A stretch of DNA of 35,337 bases. Source: Streptomyces odonnellii (GTDB lineage: Bacteria > Actinomycetota > Actinomycetes > Streptomycetales > Streptomycetaceae). Within the stretch, counting starts at the first letter, position 1, and every line of letters begins with the position of its first letter. The stretch lies in NCBI RefSeq assembly GCF_000981895.1, contig NZ_LATD01000226.1, positions 1 to 35,337 on the forward strand. The letters are read 5' to 3'. Positions 24,580 to 33,542 of the stretch are shown piece by piece. Below the pieces are notes generated by a model. It worked only from the letters and a program-made list of their open reading frames with translations. It was not told the DNA's origin and ran no database searches. The translations under genes and the position numbers were made by a program.

Positions 24580-24926
24580 CTTCTGTGCTCCTCTCACGTC
24601 CTGCGCCTTCGTCAGGGATTCGGCCTGTGGACAGCACACGGCACGTGGTGGGGGACCAGAGCGTCGTGGGTTGGGTTCACGGGGACAGGCCGAAACGGTG
24701 TGACTCTGACGGAGGTGCTCGATGCACATCGTGTGTCGTACAACCAGGACAGCGGATGTTGAAGCGTCGTGGCAACCGCTGGAGCGAAGGTTGGCCGGAA
24801 TGACCTTCTGCGACATGGTCGCTCTTGCCAACCAGTAGGGAGGCTCTGTACGCATGTGGTGTCGGGGACTGCTTGCGGTAGGGAGCAACCTGCAGATGCC
24901 CCCCTCATGAACGGAGACACCAGGTC
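24580..24926. promoter_or_regulatory. Divergent intergenic region upstream of the adenylation operon and the XRE gene
   Basis: About 347 bp without a convincing gene. It separates the minus-strand adenylation operon from the plus-strand XRE cassette and should hold both promoters. A small perfect inverted repeat GCGAC-atg-GTCGC lies at 24810-24822 and a TTGCCA (around 24825) may be a -35 element; I could not pair it with a convincing -10. Nothing else was seen. Confidence 0.4.
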
Positions 24927-25421
24927 GTGACGAGAGGGGCCATGGGAGACAGCGACCAGGCGCAGCCTCAAGACGATGGCCGTTCCCTTGTGGAGAAGTT
25001 CGACCAGCGCCTCAACCAGCTGATCCAGGCCCACTACCCGAATGAACGGACACGGCCTGGCTTCGCCCGCCTTGCGGCGGAAATCAGAGAGGCCACGGGA
25101 AGAAGTATCTCGGCCACCTACCTGTGGGAACTTTCAACCGGCAAAAAGCGCAACGTGACGTTGGAGCAGTTGGGCGTTCTGGCCAAGTTCTTCGGGGTCC
25201 CGCCCGCGTATTTTCTGGATGATCAAGTCGCCGAGCGCATTGGGGACCAACTCGCTCTGGCTTCCGCGCTGCGTGACGCGAAGGTGCGAGACTTGGCAAT
25301 GCGATCAGCCGGCTTGTCCTCAGTGAGTCTGGACGCGATCCTTGCCATCGTCGAGGAGGTGCGGAAGGTACAGAACCTGCCTGAGGTTCAACGGCCTGAT
25401 TCATTCGATGCGGGCAGTTGA
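24927..25421 (+). CDS. XRE-family HTH transcriptional regulator
   Basis: 164 residues. A cro/C1-type HTH spans roughly residues 28-85: FARLAAEIREATGRSISATY then LWELSTGKKRNVTLEQLGVL and AKFFGVPPAYFLDD, the classic layout of XRE regulators, followed by a helical C-terminal part (LSSVSLDAILAIVEEVRKVQ). Start could be GTG 24927 or ATG 24942; the first has GGAG 10 bases upstream, the second GAGG 4 bases upstream. It leads an XRE, ImmA/IrrE, 7-TM trio, a cassette that is common in Streptomyces. In such cassettes the peptidase is thought to cleave the XRE protein (family knowledge). It may regulate the adenylation operon divergent to it, or the cassette itself. Confidence 0.88.
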   Translation: MTRGAMGDSDQAQPQDDGRSLVEKFDQRLNQLIQAHYPNERTRPGFARLAAEIREATGRSISATYLWELSTGKKRNVTLEQLGVLAKFFGVPPAYFLDDQVAERIGDQLALASALRDAKVRDLAMRSAGLSSVSLDAILAIVEEVRKVQNLPEVQRPDSFDAGS

Positions 25422-25504
25422 ACACAGGAAGATGTCTTACCGTCCACCGAGCGGGTGCAAGCTTGTGATGCTTCGGCTCCCGATCGTGAGACGGAGAAGG
25501 AGAC

Positions 25505-26038
25505 ATGGGACAAGAAGATGCTTCGCTGAGGGGAAGTTGTGTCGAAGCGCTGGATAAAATCGACTTGCCATGCCCTTTCAGTATCGAAGCCTTCTGTCGG
25601 CAACTGGAAAAACAGCGAAACAGGCCTCTGCTTCTCCAGCCCATGCCCGACGGGCTACGTCTCTCCGAAGTGTGTGGCATTTGGATCGCGACCGAAGGTG
25701 AAGACTATATTTTCTACGAGTCGCAGACCTCTCGCATCCATCAAGAGCACATAATTCTTCATGAGATTGGGCACCTCCTTTTCGGTCATGGCGTGCACGG
25801 CGGGGACAAGGGGCATGGTTTCAGTAAGGGTATGGAGGCTCTGCTGCCAGATTTATTTCCACACAACATCAGTCGCTTCTTCGAACGTACCAATTACACA
25901 ACGAGACAAGAGAGGGAAGCAGAGATGTTGGCTAGCCTCATAGGTGTACGAGCGCGACGATTGCGCGGCTATCAAGTTTCGGAACCTCTGACCAGGTTAG
26001 GATCGGCTTTCGGCTTAGGGCCCAGGCATGGGAACTGA
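25505..26038 (+). CDS. ImmA/IrrE-family metallopeptidase
   Basis: 177 residues. The zinc motif HEIGH is at 86-90 (EHIILHEIGHLLFGHG), with a further Glu in REAEMLASLIG near residue 140 that fits the third ligand region of the family. ImmA cleaves phage-type repressors and IrrE/PprI cleaves DdrO, so the adjacent XRE protein is the likely target. ATG start has AAGGAG 6 bases upstream; 83 bases separate it from the XRE gene, and its end overlaps the next gene by 11 bases. Codon use is visibly less GC-rich than in the biosynthetic genes, suggesting different origin. Confidence 0.88.
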   Translation: MGQEDASLRGSCVEALDKIDLPCPFSIEAFCRQLEKQRNRPLLLQPMPDGLRLSEVCGIWIATEGEDYIFYESQTSRIHQEHIILHEIGHLLFGHGVHGGDKGHGFSKGMEALLPDLFPHNISRFFERTNYTTRQEREAEMLASLIGVRARRLRGYQVSEPLTRLGSAFGLGPRHGN

Positions 26039-27206
26039 GGTAGCAAGTCTTGGCAATGCACTCGCGATCCCGGCAGTTGTATGCCTTTGGGTGGCTATTT
26101 TAGCGAGAATCCCATCAGGGGCTCGCTCCAGGGAACAGCGTGGACTCTGGCTGGCTGTCATATCGGCAGCCGCAGCCATGACGCTCAACTTGCCCTCTGT
26201 GGTGGACTTCCTGGCCCAAGGTGCCGCCTCCGGGCACAAGGTGTCTCTGGCAAGAAACTGCATCGGCGTTGTGTCGGCCGGTGCAGTTCTCTATTTCGTG
26301 GCCTCCGTCACGCAGCGACATAGGTTGCGCATCTTGGCGTTGGCTTCGATTGTTCTCTTTCCTGGCATTCTTTTGGTCCTTGATGGAATTGCCCCACCTC
26401 ACGAAAGTAATTCCTTTCTCGTTGATCGTCAGGTAACTCCGAGTATCTTATACTGGCTGGCTCTTATTGCTTCTCACTTGCTTGCGGACTCCGCATGCTC
26501 CGCTGTGTGCTGGCATTACGGCAGAAGAGCTGCTGATAGATCTCTCTCGGTTAGCTTGCTGGTTTTCGGCGGCGGCACCCTCTTTGCAGGCCTGTATTGG
26601 ATCGTTTTGCTCAGCGAGATTGTGACGGGTAGTAATTGGGGGATGGCTGTAGCGCCAATCCTGATGAATCTTCATGGATTTCTCAGGGCGGCCGCTCTTC
26701 TCGTGCCGCCTATCACGTCATTTCTCGTGTCAACCCAGGACGGTATTGTTGCATGGCGGCTTTGGCCGTTGTGGAAGGATTTAGTGACCGTAGTCCCCAA
26801 CGTGGTGCTGTCACCGCCGCAAGGGCGGCTCGAGGAGTTGGTTCGTCCCGCTGCTCCGCGAGGACTACTCGTGTACCGCAAAGTGATCGAGATACGTGAC
26901 GCGATCCTGGTTCTTGAAGGTCATGCCGGATATAGTGATGTGCTACGTATTCAGGCAGGTCATTCGGGGAGTTGTGACTCATTGCCTGTCACGCAGCAGG
27001 CGGTGGTTCTCGCGCATGCAATCAAAGAGGCGCGTCAGGCCAAGATGGACCGAAATCCGGAAATGCGCACCTCTCTTAGTTTTGGAGCGCTGGGTAGCTG
27101 CGATCTTGACGAAGAGAAGCGGTTCCTTCTTGACGTGGCGCACGCGTACTTGAATACCTCTGCGCATGCACATGCCGAGAGGGATGGCCGGAAATCCGAT
27201 GTTTGA
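26028..27206 (+). CDS. Seven-TM membrane protein with C-terminal cytosolic domain (MAB_1171c / DUF6545 type)
   Basis: 392 residues. Residues 1-240 hold about seven hydrophobic helices (for example ALAIPAVVCLWVAILARIP, LALASIVLFPGILLVLDGIA, SLLVFGGGTLFAGLYWIVLL), followed by a soluble domain with PLWKDLVTVVPNVVL and VYRKVIEIRDAILVLEG, which is the signature region of the MAB_1171c-type putative transporters found beside XRE-ImmA pairs in actinobacteria. Start ATG overlaps the ImmA/IrrE stop. Role unknown: signal sensor, transporter and immunity partner have all been possible readings. Low GC and many third-position A/T codons compared with the flanking cluster. The 70-base gap to ispH holds its ribosome site. 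Confidence 0.8.
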   Translation: MGTEVASLGNALAIPAVVCLWVAILARIPSGARSREQRGLWLAVISAAAAMTLNLPSVVDFLAQGAASGHKVSLARNCIGVVSAGAVLYFVASVTQRHRLRILALASIVLFPGILLVLDGIAPPHESNSFLVDRQVTPSILYWLALIASHLLADSACSAVCWHYGRRAADRSLSVSLLVFGGGTLFAGLYWIVLLSEIVTGSNWGMAVAPILMNLHGFLRAAALLVPPITSFLVSTQDGIVAWRLWPLWKDLVTVVPNVVLSPPQGRLEELVRPAAPRGLLVYRKVIEIRDAILVLEGHAGYSDVLRIQAGHSGSCDSLPVTQQAVVLAHAIKEARQAKMDRNPEMRTSLSFGALGSCDLDEEKRFLLDVAHAYLNTSAHAHAERDGRKSDV

Positions 27207-27276
27207 CTTCCGTGCGACCGACAGGTCGTAAAATCTGAAGGCCGCATTCCAACTGACAATCTCACCCGGAGGGGCG

Positions 27277-28215
27277 ATGAAATCAGAGGGAAAGAAAGTT
27301 TTGCTGGCGGCACCACGCGGTTTCTGCGCAGGAGTCGTCCGGGCCATCCGCGCAGTGGAGAAGGCCTTGGAAAAGTATGGGGCACCAATTTATGTCCGGC
27401 ACGAGATCGTCCACAACAAGTACGTTGTGCAGTCCTTGGAGAAGCAGGGCGCCATCTTCGTCGAACAAACGGAGGAGGTCCCGCCGGGCAACATCGTCAT
27501 GTTCTCCGCCCACGGTGTCGCCCCCGTCGTCCACGAGGAGGCCGCGCGCGGCAATCTCACGGCCATCGACGCGACCTGCCCGCTGGTCACCAAGGTCCAC
27601 AAGGAAGCCGTCCGCTTCGCCAAGGAGGACTACGACATCCTCCTGATCGGGCACGAGGGCCACGAGGAGGTCATCGGCACTTCCGGAGAGGCCCCCGACC
27701 ACATCACGCTGGTCGACGGCCCCTCGGACGTCGCCAAGGTCGAGGTCCGTGACGAGTCGAAGGTCGTCTGGCTCTCCCAGACCACCCTCAGCGTCGACGA
27801 GACCATGGAGACCGTCGATGCCCTCAAGGAGAAGTTCCCGCAGCTCATCTCCCCGCCCAGCGACGACATCTGCTACGCCACGCAGAACCGTCAGCTAGCG
27901 GTCAAGCAGATGGGTGCCGAGGCCGAGCTGGTCATCGTGGTCGGCTCCCGAAACTCCTCCAACTCCGTGCGGCTCGTCGAGGTCGCCAAGCTGGCCGGCT
28001 CCCGCGAGGCCTACCTCGTGGACTTCGCCGACGAGATCGACGAGGCCTGGCTGGAGGGCGTCACCACAGTTGGCGTGACCTCGGGCGCCTCGGTGCCGGA
28101 GGCCTTGGTCGACCAGGTTCTGGAATGGCTAGCCGAGCGCGGCTATGACGACGTCGAAATGATCACTGCTGCTGTCGAACAACAGAAGTTCGCTCTCCCC
28201 CGCGAGCTATCCTGA
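27277..28215 (+). CDS. ispH: 4-Hydroxy-3-methylbut-2-enyl-diphosphate reductase
   Basis: 312 residues; last MEP step, making IPP and DMAPP from HMBPP. The three cluster cysteines are Cys17 (PRGFCAGV), Cys101 (DATCPLV) and Cys199 ([11 protein letters not shown]); His42, His79 and the SQTTLS Thr are present. Start ATG follows CGGAGGGGC. Two oddities: the usually conserved Asp of GFCAGVDRAI is Val here (GVVRAI), and base composition is mosaic, with A/T-richer codons in about the first 40-60 residues and strongly GC-biased codons resembling housekeeping Streptomyces ispH from about 27480 onward. It lies apart from dxs-ispG but should serve the same pathway. Followed by 76 bases and then an insertion element. 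Confidence 0.95.
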   Translation: MKSEGKKVLLAAPRGFCAGVVRAIRAVEKALEKYGAPIYVRHEIVHNKYVVQSLEKQGAIFVEQTEEVPPGNIVMFSAHGVAPVVHEEAARGNLTAIDATCPLVTKVHKEAVRFAKEDYDILLIGHEGHEEVIGTSGEAPDHITLVDGPSDVAKVEVRDESKVVWLSQTTLSVDETMETVDALKEKFPQLISPPSDDICYATQNRQLAVKQMGAEAELVIVVGSRNSSNSVRLVEVAKLAGSREAYLVDFADEIDEAWLEGVTTVGVTSGASVPEALVDQVLEWLAERGYDDVEMITAAVEQQKFALPRELS

Positions 28216-28351
28216 ACGCCAGCCCCAGAGGGAGGCGCTGTGCTGGGACGGATTGGTCCTTGCATGGTCAAACGATGACGGGGCCTCCCCCTGAGTGGTG
28301 GACACGCTGATACTGGATCTGCTTGATCCGGAGGAAGCGAGAAGACCGCCG

Positions 28352-28629
28352 ATGGCGATGAAGGACTATTCGGACGAGTTCAAGGCCGATGCCGTGGCCC
28401 TCTGCGTGAGTGGGTGGTGCGGGACCGCGAACGTCGTGGTGTCACAGCCGCGGGCGCAAAGCCGGCCGTGCAACCGGGGGTGGCCGTGCCGTCCGATGAT
28501 CCGGACGAGCGGATCAGGCAGCTTGAGGCGAGGGTGGCCGAGCTGGAGACGAGCGAGCGGAAGCTCGCCACCGAGCGGGACATCCTGCGCAAGGCGGCCA
28601 AGTATTTCGCCGGAGAGACGAACTGGTGA
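28352..28629 (+). pseudogene. IS3 orfA, broken by internal deletion and frameshift
   Basis: The start MAMKDYSDEFKADAVAL is the standard orfA N terminus. At about 28400-28404 the frame jumps: LREWVVRDRERRGVTAAGAK and onward, including the coiled-coil end RIRQLEARVAELETSERKLA and LRKAAKYFAGETNW, continue in another frame. Compared with intact relatives about 20 codons that hold the HTH are missing (family knowledge). The original frame instead runs on as unrelated residues. The product therefore cannot bind DNA normally and OrfAB cannot form. Confidence 0.8.
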
Positions 28630-29516
28630 GGAGCCGCTTCCAGTTTGTTGACGACCACCGGGACACCTACGAGGTGAAGCGGCTCTGCCAGGTCCTGGAC
28701 GTGAATCGGTCCAGCTACTACAAGTGGCTTGCCGGCCGGACGGCGAGGACGCTGCGGCAGCGCGAGGACCGGCTCCTGGCCGAGCGGATCCGCGAGGTCC
28801 ACCGCGAGTCCGCAGGCGCCTACGGCTCCCCACGGGTGACCGCCGAACTCCGGGACAAGGGTCTGCGGGTCAACGAGAAACGCGTCGCCCGCGTCATGCG
28901 GACGTTCTCCATCACCGGCATCCGCCTGCGCAGACGCCTGCGCACCACCGTCCCGGACCCGACAGCCTCAACGGTCCCGGACCTGTTCCAGCGGGACTTC
29001 ACCGCCACCGAGCCGGGGCGCAAATACATGGGGGACATCACCTATCTCCCCCTGGAGAACGGGGAGTTCCTCTATCTCGCGACCGTGCTGGACTGCTTCA
29101 GCCGCAAGGCCGTCGGCTGGTCCATCGCCAACCACATGCGCACCAGCCTGGTCACCGACGCACTGCGGATGGCGGGCGCGACCCGCGATGGCCTGGACGG
29201 CTCCGTGTTCCACTCCGACCACGGAGCCCAATACGGATCGAGGGCCTTCGCCGATCTCTGTGACCAGCTCGGGGTCACCCGGTCGATGGGCGCGGTCGGG
29301 GCCAGCGCGGACAACGCGGCCTGCGAGATTTTCCACGCGTCCCTGAAACGCGAGACCCTCCAGGGCGCCCGTGACTACGGCGACGCCGGCACCTGCCGCC
29401 GGACCGTTTTCGCCTGGCTGACCCGCTATAACACCCGCCGTCGGCATTCCGCCAACGGCCACCTCAGCCCCAACGAACACCGACACCACACCGCTAAACT
29501 CACGCTCGCCGCGTGA
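28626..29516 (+). CDS. IS3-family transposase OrfB (DDE integrase core)
   Basis: 296 residues, beginning at a GTG that overlaps the orfA stop. HTH_21-like segment SAGAYGSPRVTAELRDKG leads into the rve integrase core: the first catalytic Asp in YMGDITYLPLENGEFLYLAT, the second in FHSDHGAQYGS, and the Glu in DNAACEIFHASLKRE, with the terminal TRYNTRRRHSANGHLSP. The triad is intact, so the protein could act on a mate element if supplied with orfA in trans. No slippery A6G site was seen near the orfA/orfB junction. Confidence 0.92.
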   Translation: MRSRFQFVDDHRDTYEVKRLCQVLDVNRSSYYKWLAGRTARTLRQREDRLLAERIREVHRESAGAYGSPRVTAELRDKGLRVNEKRVARVMRTFSITGIRLRRRLRTTVPDPTASTVPDLFQRDFTATEPGRKYMGDITYLPLENGEFLYLATVLDCFSRKAVGWSIANHMRTSLVTDALRMAGATRDGLDGSVFHSDHGAQYGSRAFADLCDQLGVTRSMGAVGASADNAACEIFHASLKRETLQGARDYGDAGTCRRTVFAWLTRYNTRRRHSANGHLSPNEHRHHTAKLTLAA

Positions 29517-29548
29517 TCAATAACCGCGTGCCCACTTTCACGGGGGAA

Positions 29549-29731
29549 GGCCCGACCTTCGAACTCGACCCGTACGGCATCACCGCCAACACCCTCCCGC
29601 CCGGCACCATTGACACCTCCATGGCCCGTCAGGCCGAAGCATCGGGCGTCTGCATCTTCCTGCGCTCCGAGGAAGCGGACTTCATTACCGGGCATACCGT
29701 CGGGCTCAACGGGGGGTGGTGCATGGGACGA
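29549..29731 (+). pseudogene. Short-chain dehydrogenase/reductase C-terminal remnant
   Basis: Translation gives FELDPYGITANTLPPGTIDT followed at once by SMARQAEASGVCIFLRSEEA and DFITGHTVGLNGGWCM. These are the 'PG' loop and the C-terminal 'F(I/L)TG..(L/V)..NGGW' segment of SDR/FabG-type enzymes, but the roughly 40 residues that should lie between them are absent and the whole N-terminal Rossmann half is missing. The fragment starts within about 10 bases of the IS right end, so the IS probably mediated the deletion. The frame runs on to 29800 as unrelated sequence. Not functional. Confidence 0.75.
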
Positions 29732-29804
29732 GGGGGCGGGTCTCGCGGGGCCCTCGTTCGGCACCCTATCTGCCTACCGGTTCCGGCCTCCTGGCGTTGA
29801 CTCT

Positions 29805-32800
29805 TCAGCCGTCGTTGCTGCGACTGATGCGGCGCGTTCTGAGCAGGCCGATGCGCTCGGTGCGATATCCGACCGCCGTTAGTGCCTTGATGCCGCGCTC
29901 TCCGAGGCTGCTCCACTTCTTGCTGCTGGCTTCGACGGCCTCACGTACGGCCTTCCCCATTCCCTTGGGGACGGACTCCATGAGTTGGGGAAGGTACTGG
30001 AGGGCGAGTTCGGCAGCTCCCTGGTTGGCCTCGAGCATCGGGAGGAGGATCGTCTGGATCAGCTCGCGACGGGGGTGAGGGTTCGTGAGCTTCGCGGTCT
30101 TCCACAGGTCGAGGACAGCGCGGCGGTCGGGATTCCTGGACGCGCGAGCGTACCTGTCGATCAGTAGCTCGACTGTGAGCGTGTCCGGGAGCGACGGCCA
30201 TCCGGCCGAGGTCAGTGTCTGCTCCGGCAGACGAGTGCCCGGGCCTCCCAGAAGCTCTCTCCAGAAGCTGGCCTGGTCCTGCACGGGCAGCGCGGCCAGT
30301 CGTGAGGCCACTGCCTGATGCAGCGTTGCGTCGGCCTGTAGCGGTGACTGTTGCCGCAGGCCTGCCGAGACGGCCTTGAGCAGCACCGATGCCGAGGGTT
30401 CTTCGAGAGCAATCCACGCGGCCAACGTTTCGCCGGCGCGGTCAGGACGGCGCCGGGCATGGTCGGCCATGGCCGGTGCTGCTGGCAGTGGCTCAAGGCC
30501 GTCCCTGCCGACGCCGCCAGCCATCAGCAGATGGCGAGCGCGAACCCGCAGGCGAGTGTGCTCAGTCCCGGGCAGCCAGCCACTCTCGTCAAGGGCATTC
30601 ACCAGAGCTCGGGCTTCCTCCGGGCCCAACCGAGCCGGTCCCGCAGAGCCCAGGTCACGCAGGCACTCGATCGTGAGGGACTCCACGTAGGTCAGAATCG
30701 TGCTGTCGTGCGAAACGACGAGGTCATCGCCGTTGGTGAGCAATTCGGTGAAAGCCGCCGCCTGGTGGCGGACGAAGGCTGCGCGTTCCAGCAGCCCGCT
30801 GTTCTCCAACGGCCGCAGGACCTCCAGCAGCCGCAGTTGCTCTTCGGCTTCCTCGTCGGTCGAGGGACGGGCCAGAGAGGGCAGGACGAAAGGCGTGATA
30901 TGCGGATGCTGGCCGGGGGGCTGGTCGTCGAAGAGCCGCATGAAGCTGCCCGCCGCGTGACCGACCTCCTCGGGCTCCGGGCCGTCGCCAAGCTTGCTGG
31001 ACCTCGCCCACAGCTCCTTCAGCAAGGCGTCGAACTCGACGGACATGTCGTTGATGGATGATCGCGGATCCAGCATTCCCAGCCACATCGGCCAGTGGCT
31101 GATCAAACGCCGTCGGGCGCTGGACAACACCGCCCGGGCCAAAGCCGTGTCCCGCACGATCGGGATGTTCTCCGTATGCCGTTCCACGATGTCTCGGCCC
31201 AGTTTGCTGTCTGACGCCAGCATCAGCCCTACGACAGCATGCGCCGCTTCAGGGCATTCCTCGCACCAGTGCTCCAGAAGCCCCTCCAGCCTCCGCAGTG
31301 CGTCGCCGGGAGACTCCGGCTCTGGCTCCGGCTCCGAGTCCGACTCGTCGGCTTCCGACTCAGCTTGCGCATTCGTCCATTCTTCGTGCTCCTCGATCAG
31401 CGTTCGTAGTTCCTTGGCTACGTGGGGGCCGACCTGCTGCATGAGCAGCGCCGCGTCCGGAGAGGGAAGTTCGGCGAGCATGTCGGCCATCTCCTCCTCT
31501 TCACCGAACAGATGGAGGGACACCAGCTGTTGCACGAGGCCGGGCTCTGCAGCCAGGGCCGGATCCACACGACGCATCACCATGGCGGCCGCGGAGGCAC
31601 TGTCTCGGACGGAAGAGTGCCGCAGGACGATCGTGCGCATCTCGACAGCTGCCGGACGGTCACTTGCCAATGCCAGCCGCCAGCATCCAGGCAATACCTC
31701 GTTCGGTAGCGCGTGAGGGGAGTTCGTCAGGATCGGCGCGAGTGTCTCGACCGCGGTGTCCGCCATGTCGTCCAAGGAGATGGCTGGGTCACCGCAGACG
31801 GCCAGGACGGCGTGGGCCACGTTCTCTTCCTCCAGGCCGATGGCGTCCCGTGCCTGTTGTAGCAGCAGAGCCAGCGCGGAAGGGCGTTCCTCGGAAGGAA
31901 GACCGCCCAGAGAAGAGAGCACTGCGTCCAAGTCGGCGTTCTGGGCCTGTTGTTCCAGGGTCTCGGCCACAGCGGCGGGTAGTCCGAACACGCTGCCGCT
32001 GGTCTCCATGAAAATCAGGTCACGGCCCGGGCCCGACACGTTCCGTGTCTTCTTGAGATAGGCCACGAGCTGCCGGCCGTGGTGTTTCCGGACGTCGGCC
32101 GCCTTCTTCTCCTCTTCCTCCTTGGCGTCGACTTCATCGGGGTCCTCCGGGTCACTGAGATGCTGGTCTACGGCTGCGTCGTGGTTCGCGTACCGGCGTG
32201 CGGTCGCGCTGACCTGTTCGCGCACGTGGACGCCCAGATCGGCCTCGGGATTGGCGTTCAGTGCCAGTACGTATTCGCACAGCCGGTAGTCGAGCAGCAG
32301 ATCTCGGGCGAACAGCGGGAACTCCACCCGGAGGCAAACCAGTTTGGCTATCTCCTCGACCCGTGTGACGGGGTCGGTCTCCAATAGTCCGTCAGCGGCC
32401 CGTCGTTGGGCGAGCCGGTACGTCAGCGCGAACGTATTCAGCAGCGCTTTCACCCGTCGGGGACTGCGCACGTGTGAAGGGACGAGAACGCTCACCACCA
32501 GATTGATGTCCATCGCCGCCCATATGCCGCCCCGCCCACGCACCAGGTCGGCGGCGAAACTGGTGACCTTCGGCACCAGCAACGGAGGAAGACTGATCTG
32601 GTACTGGAACACCTTGTCCAGGTAGCCGCTACCGCTGCTGTAGTACGGGTTGACGGCATCGGCGGGCGTGGCCTGCTCCAGGGCGCGCGTGAGCGCCTCT
32701 TCCAGGACCTGCTGGTCGGCGGCGACCACGAAGACGCACCCGTCAACTCCCAGAAACGTGCGCAAGGCGTCCAGCGTTGCGACGACATCGGAGGGCTTAC

Positions 32801-33542
32801 AGCGGTCCAGCTCGTCGACGAACACGACGAGCCGTTCTACGCGGGAGTGCGTGACGAGGTCGGCGAAGAGCTTCTCGAACTGCTCGTCGCTGTCGGCTGC
32901 TTCCGTCTTGTGCTCGCGGGTGAGCGTGCGCGAAACCAGGATCATTAGCGACGTCAACAGGGCCGCCGGTGCGATGCCCGCTTTCAGCGCTCCAGCCAGC
33001 ATGTTGGCGAACGTGGGCCGGAAGGCCCCTCCGTGCAGCCAGGCAAAAAGAGCCATGGTGACGGCGAAGAAGGCAACAACAGCGCCGAACATCCAGCCGA
33101 ACATCTTCAGCAGGCGCCACACGGCGCCCCCCTCGAACTGCAGCTTCACGGCGACCCGTCCGCCGTACAGCTCGTCGTGGAACTTCGCGTCCTTGATGCC
33201 CAGGGCGGTCGCGGCGGCGATGATGAAGTTCCTGCGCAGCGGGTTCTCCGCGTACTTGAAGGCGTCGAACCGCACGAAGCGCACGCCCCGCTGCTTCTCA
33301 AGCAGTCCCTTCAGAAGATTGGCTACACCTGACTTGCCGGAGCCCCAAGGCCCCCATACGGCGATGTTGGTCGGTGTGGGGACAGACAGCACCACGTCAT
33401 AGAGCTGTTCAGCGATGTGGCTGTGAGCCAGTCGATCTCCCTGGGCGCTGTCCACCTCACGGTCCCGGACAAGGTCGTCCGGCTCCAAGCGGCTGCTATC
33501 CCTCTGTGCCACTGCTGCCCCGCTTTCGGGCTCTGTGCCCAC
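29805..33542 (-). CDS. KAP-family P-loop NTPase, large membrane-associated protein
   Basis: 1245 residues. Walker A GPWGSGKS is at 64-71 after a short N-terminal segment; two or three hydrophobic stretches (MFGWMFGAVVAFFAVTMALF and PAALLTSLMILVSR) interrupt the NTPase domain at about 150-215, the hallmark of KAP NTPases; Walker B RLVVFVDELDRCKPSDVV lies near 245, then TFLGVDGCVFVVAADQQV. The C-terminal 800 residues are helical, rich in Ala, Leu and Glu, with an acidic Ser/Glu/Asp stretch (ESEADESDSEPEPEPESP), and resemble no domain I can name. GTG start has GGGGG just upstream. KAP proteins often serve in phage exclusion (PifA) or membrane-linked signalling, so a defence role is possible but unproven. 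Its N terminus is preceded by a 251-bp gap. Confidence 0.88.
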   Translation of the reverse strand: MGTEPESGAAVAQRDSSRLEPDDLVRDREVDSAQGDRLAHSHIAEQLYDVVLSVPTPTNIAVWGPWGSGKSGVANLLKGLLEKQRGVRFVRFDAFKYAENPLRRNFIIAAATALGIKDAKFHDELYGGRVAVKLQFEGGAVWRLLKMFGWMFGAVVAFFAVTMALFAWLHGGAFRPTFANMLAGALKAGIAPAALLTSLMILVSRTLTREHKTEAADSDEQFEKLFADLVTHSRVERLVVFVDELDRCKPSDVVATLDALRTFLGVDGCVFVVAADQQVLEEALTRALEQATPADAVNPYYSSGSGYLDKVFQYQISLPPLLVPKVTSFAADLVRGRGGIWAAMDINLVVSVLVPSHVRSPRRVKALLNTFALTYRLAQRRAADGLLETDPVTRVEEIAKLVCLRVEFPLFARDLLLDYRLCEYVLALNANPEADLGVHVREQVSATARRYANHDAAVDQHLSDPEDPDEVDAKEEEEKKAADVRKHHGRQLVAYLKKTRNVSGPGRDLIFMETSGSVFGLPAAVAETLEQQAQNADLDAVLSSLGGLPSEERPSALALLLQQARDAIGLEEENVAHAVLAVCGDPAISLDDMADTAVETLAPILTNSPHALPNEVLPGCWRLALASDRPAAVEMRTIVLRHSSVRDSASAAAMVMRRVDPALAAEPGLVQQLVSLHLFGEEEEMADMLAELPSPDAALLMQQVGPHVAKELRTLIEEHEEWTNAQAESEADESDSEPEPEPESPGDALRRLEGLLEHWCEECPEAAHAVVGLMLASDSKLGRDIVERHTENIPIVRDTALARAVLSSARRRLISHWPMWLGMLDPRSSINDMSVEFDALLKELWARSSKLGDGPEPEEVGHAAGSFMRLFDDQPPGQHPHITPFVLPSLARPSTDEEAEEQLRLLEVLRPLENSGLLERAAFVRHQAAAFTELLTNGDDLVVSHDSTILTYVESLTIECLRDLGSAGPARLGPEEARALVNALDESGWLPGTEHTRLRVRARHLLMAGGVGRDGLEPLPAAPAMADHARRRPDRAGETLAAWIALEEPSASVLLKAVSAGLRQQSPLQADATLHQAVASRLAALPVQDQASFWRELLGGPGTRLPEQTLTSAGWPSLPDTLTVELLIDRYARASRNPDRRAVLDLWKTAKLTNPHPRRELIQTILLPMLEANQGAAELALQYLPQLMESVPKGMGKAVREAVEASSKKWSSLGERGIKALTAVGYRTERIGLLRTRRISRSNDG

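Larger units (their letters stand above)
28292..29540 (+). mobile_element. IS3-family insertion sequence, degenerate
   Basis: About 1.25 kb with imperfect terminal inverted repeats: left TGAGTGGTGGACACGC (28292-28307) against the complement of the right end TGAAAGTGGGCACGC (29526-29540). It carries an orfA (damaged) and an intact orfB with the IS3 integrase core. I saw no matching short target duplication at the flanks (cccc on the left, cggg on the right), so the copy is old or its surroundings were deleted after insertion. It lies just past ispH, at the boundary between the biosynthetic cluster and the KAP region. Confidence 0.85.

Noticed and set aside
28286..29545. Target-site duplication flanking the IS3 element
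   Set aside because: Left flank cccc and right flank cggg do not match as direct repeats.
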